22,630 nucleotides of DNA. Origin: Planctomycetota bacterium. Lineage in GTDB: Bacteria > Planctomycetota > GCA-002687715. The stretch covers positions 1 to 22,630 of the forward strand of contig JABSRK010000018.1 in NCBI GenBank assembly GCA_013213915.1, written 5' to 3'. Of the stretch, positions 21,753 through 22,630 are shown piece after piece. The notes under the pieces were generated by a model. The model did not search any database. It was not told the origin of the DNA and saw nothing but the letters and a program-made list of their open reading frames with translations. Positions within the stretch are counted from its first letter, which is position 1. Each line of letters starts with the position of its first letter. A program made the position numbers and the translations under genes.

Positions 21753-22630
21753 CTACTGCGTTACGACGGTGATGGGGGTGCTCAGCGCGCCGGCGGCCAG
21801 GTCGTATGCCTGGACGATGAAGCCGAGCCCCGGAGGGACGCCAGGGATTGCCCAGGAGCGCGACGTGTGGCCTTGCGCGTCCACCACGGCGGGTGGTGCG
21901 TTGATGGTGAGCTGCACGATCGGATCCGCGAAGTTGATGATGTACAGCTCTCGGTGTGCGCCCGGTGCGTCCAGCGGGCCTCCGGTCACGTCTGAACGTG
22001 CGGAGAAGGTCCCGGACGGAGTCACCTCTGCGTACCGCGCCACGAACCAGCAGTTGGGGCCCGGGGTGAAGCCGGCGGCATCGACCTTGAGGGTGGTGGG
22101 CGTCGCGATGTCGGGCGTGCCGGTCTCCAGAATGCGCGTCGTGGTTGACATCGCCGCGGAGGCCCAGGCCAACGCCGTGACCGTACTGTTCGCGCCGCCC
22201 TGGAAGTCGGTGGGAGAGAGGCCGAGGGAGGCCGCTCCCGAGAAGTTGGTTCCCCCTTGCGACGCGACGCTGCCGAGCCCGTTCGAACTGACGATGGCCG
22301 GTCCGGCCGTGTTGTCCGCGGCGAACCAGAAGTTGGGCAGCATGAAGCCTCCCGGTCCGGTGAACGAACCGCCAGCCGGGTCGATCGCGATGCCATCCAG
22401 GTCACCGACGAGCCCGCTCAGCCCTGCGTTCGTGTAGAAGATGTCCAGGTGCAGTTCGAAGAGCGCAATCTGCGCGCCGCCGGTGGTGACGGAGGCCACC
22501 GTGCCGTCGGTGTTGGCGACATAGGCCGACGCGGGCAGGCGGATGAGTCCGCCGTCCTGCAGCATCACGCCGTTTACCGTCTGCGTCGTCGTGAGGGTCC
22601 AGTACAGGTCCCCCGCCGCAGGCTCGCCCG
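21753..22630 (-). CDS. C-terminal part of a secreted planctomycete protein (5' end outside window)
   Basis: The minus-strand frame is open to the right edge of the window, so only the last ~292 residues are seen and any ATG or GTG near 22565 is internal. The sequence is rich in Gly, Ala, Ser and Thr with short strands (FHLDIFYTN-like segment ELHLDIFYTN, GGSFTGPGGFMLPNFWF, NCWFVARYAEVTPSG). It ends RSWAIPGVPPGLGFIVQAYDLAAGALSTPIT. That ending is the planctomycete C-terminal module also seen in the propeller-like protein, with its GLxxxxQA core. There is no catalytic motif. It is probably an extracellular or surface protein. It is convergent with the lipoprotein gene, 81 bp away. Confidence 0.65.
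   Translation of the reverse strand, partial: GEPAAGDLYWTLTTTQTVNGVMLQDGGLIRLPASAYVANTDGTVASVTTGGAQIALFELHLDIFYTNAGLSGLVGDLDGIAIDPAGGSFTGPGGFMLPNFWFAADNTAGPAIVSSNGLGSVASQGGTNFSGAASLGLSPTDFQGGANSTVTALAWASAAMSTTTRILETGTPDIATPTTLKVDAAGFTPGPNCWFVARYAEVTPSGTFSARSDVTGGPLDAPGAHRELYIINFADPIVQLTINAPPAVVDAQGHTSRSWAIPGVPPGLGFIVQAYDLAAGALSTPITVVTQ

Overview
The window is GC-rich bacterial DNA that most resembles a planctomycete (Planctomycetota). The pointers are a C-terminal haem-binding domain of the Pirellula/Verrucomicrobium type, a secreted formylglycine sulfatase with a LamG-like tail, a secreted DUF1080-like protein, and two long secreted proteins with the Gly/Pro-rich C-terminal module common in large-genome planctomycetes. 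This assignment rests on recognising families by eye, not on a search. I saw no tRNA, rRNA, CRISPR array, insertion sequence or phage gene.

Layout. 1-1307 (+): tail of a haem-binding protein, overlapped by a GNAT acetyltransferase. 1360-2508 (-): rhomboid protease with zinc ribbons. 2611-4254 (+): PafA-like secreted alkaline phosphatase. 4273-6971 (-): sodium/solute symporter followed by a PntC/LicC-like cytidylyltransferase. 7008-7781 (+): SDR oxidoreductase. 7788-11984 (-): HAD phosphatase, then a class I glutamine amidotransferase fused in frame to a CE15-like esterase, then an aldehyde dehydrogenase. 12035-15163 (+): phnX, phnW and a GT4 glycosyltransferase. 15499-16224 (+): DUF1080-like secreted protein. 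16248-19704 (-): degenerate WaaP-like tandem kinase followed by the sulfatase. 19766-21109 (-): secreted propeller-like protein. 21300-21671 (+): cysteine-rich lipoprotein. 21753-22630 (-): C-terminal part of a secreted protein.

The centre (about 2.6-15.2 kb) reads as a phosphorus and phosphonate island. PhnW turns 2-aminoethylphosphonate (AEP) into phosphonoacetaldehyde and PhnX cleaves that to acetaldehyde and phosphate. The aldehyde dehydrogenase could oxidise either aldehyde. A cytidylyltransferase of the type that activates AEP or phosphocholine, a symporter and a phosphomonoesterase lie alongside. There is no pepM or ppd and no phnCDE-type transporter here, so degradation or salvage is favoured over synthesis. 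A glycosyltransferase in the phnXW operon, and an amidotransferase plus HAD phosphatase divergent from it, are not part of the textbook pathway.

Two kinds of gene start are visible. PafA-like, SDR, HAD and phnX lack a Shine-Dalgarno sequence and carry a TANNNT -10-like hexamer exactly 6 nt before ATG, as expected for leaderless transcripts. The lipoprotein, sulfatase, DUF1080-like and propeller-like genes have clear Shine-Dalgarno sequences. The most unusual items are the amidotransferase-esterase fusion, the 17-cysteine lipoprotein built from an ABAB repeat, a perfect 13-bp inverted repeat over the promoter and start of the kinase-like gene, and that gene's missing catalytic aspartate.
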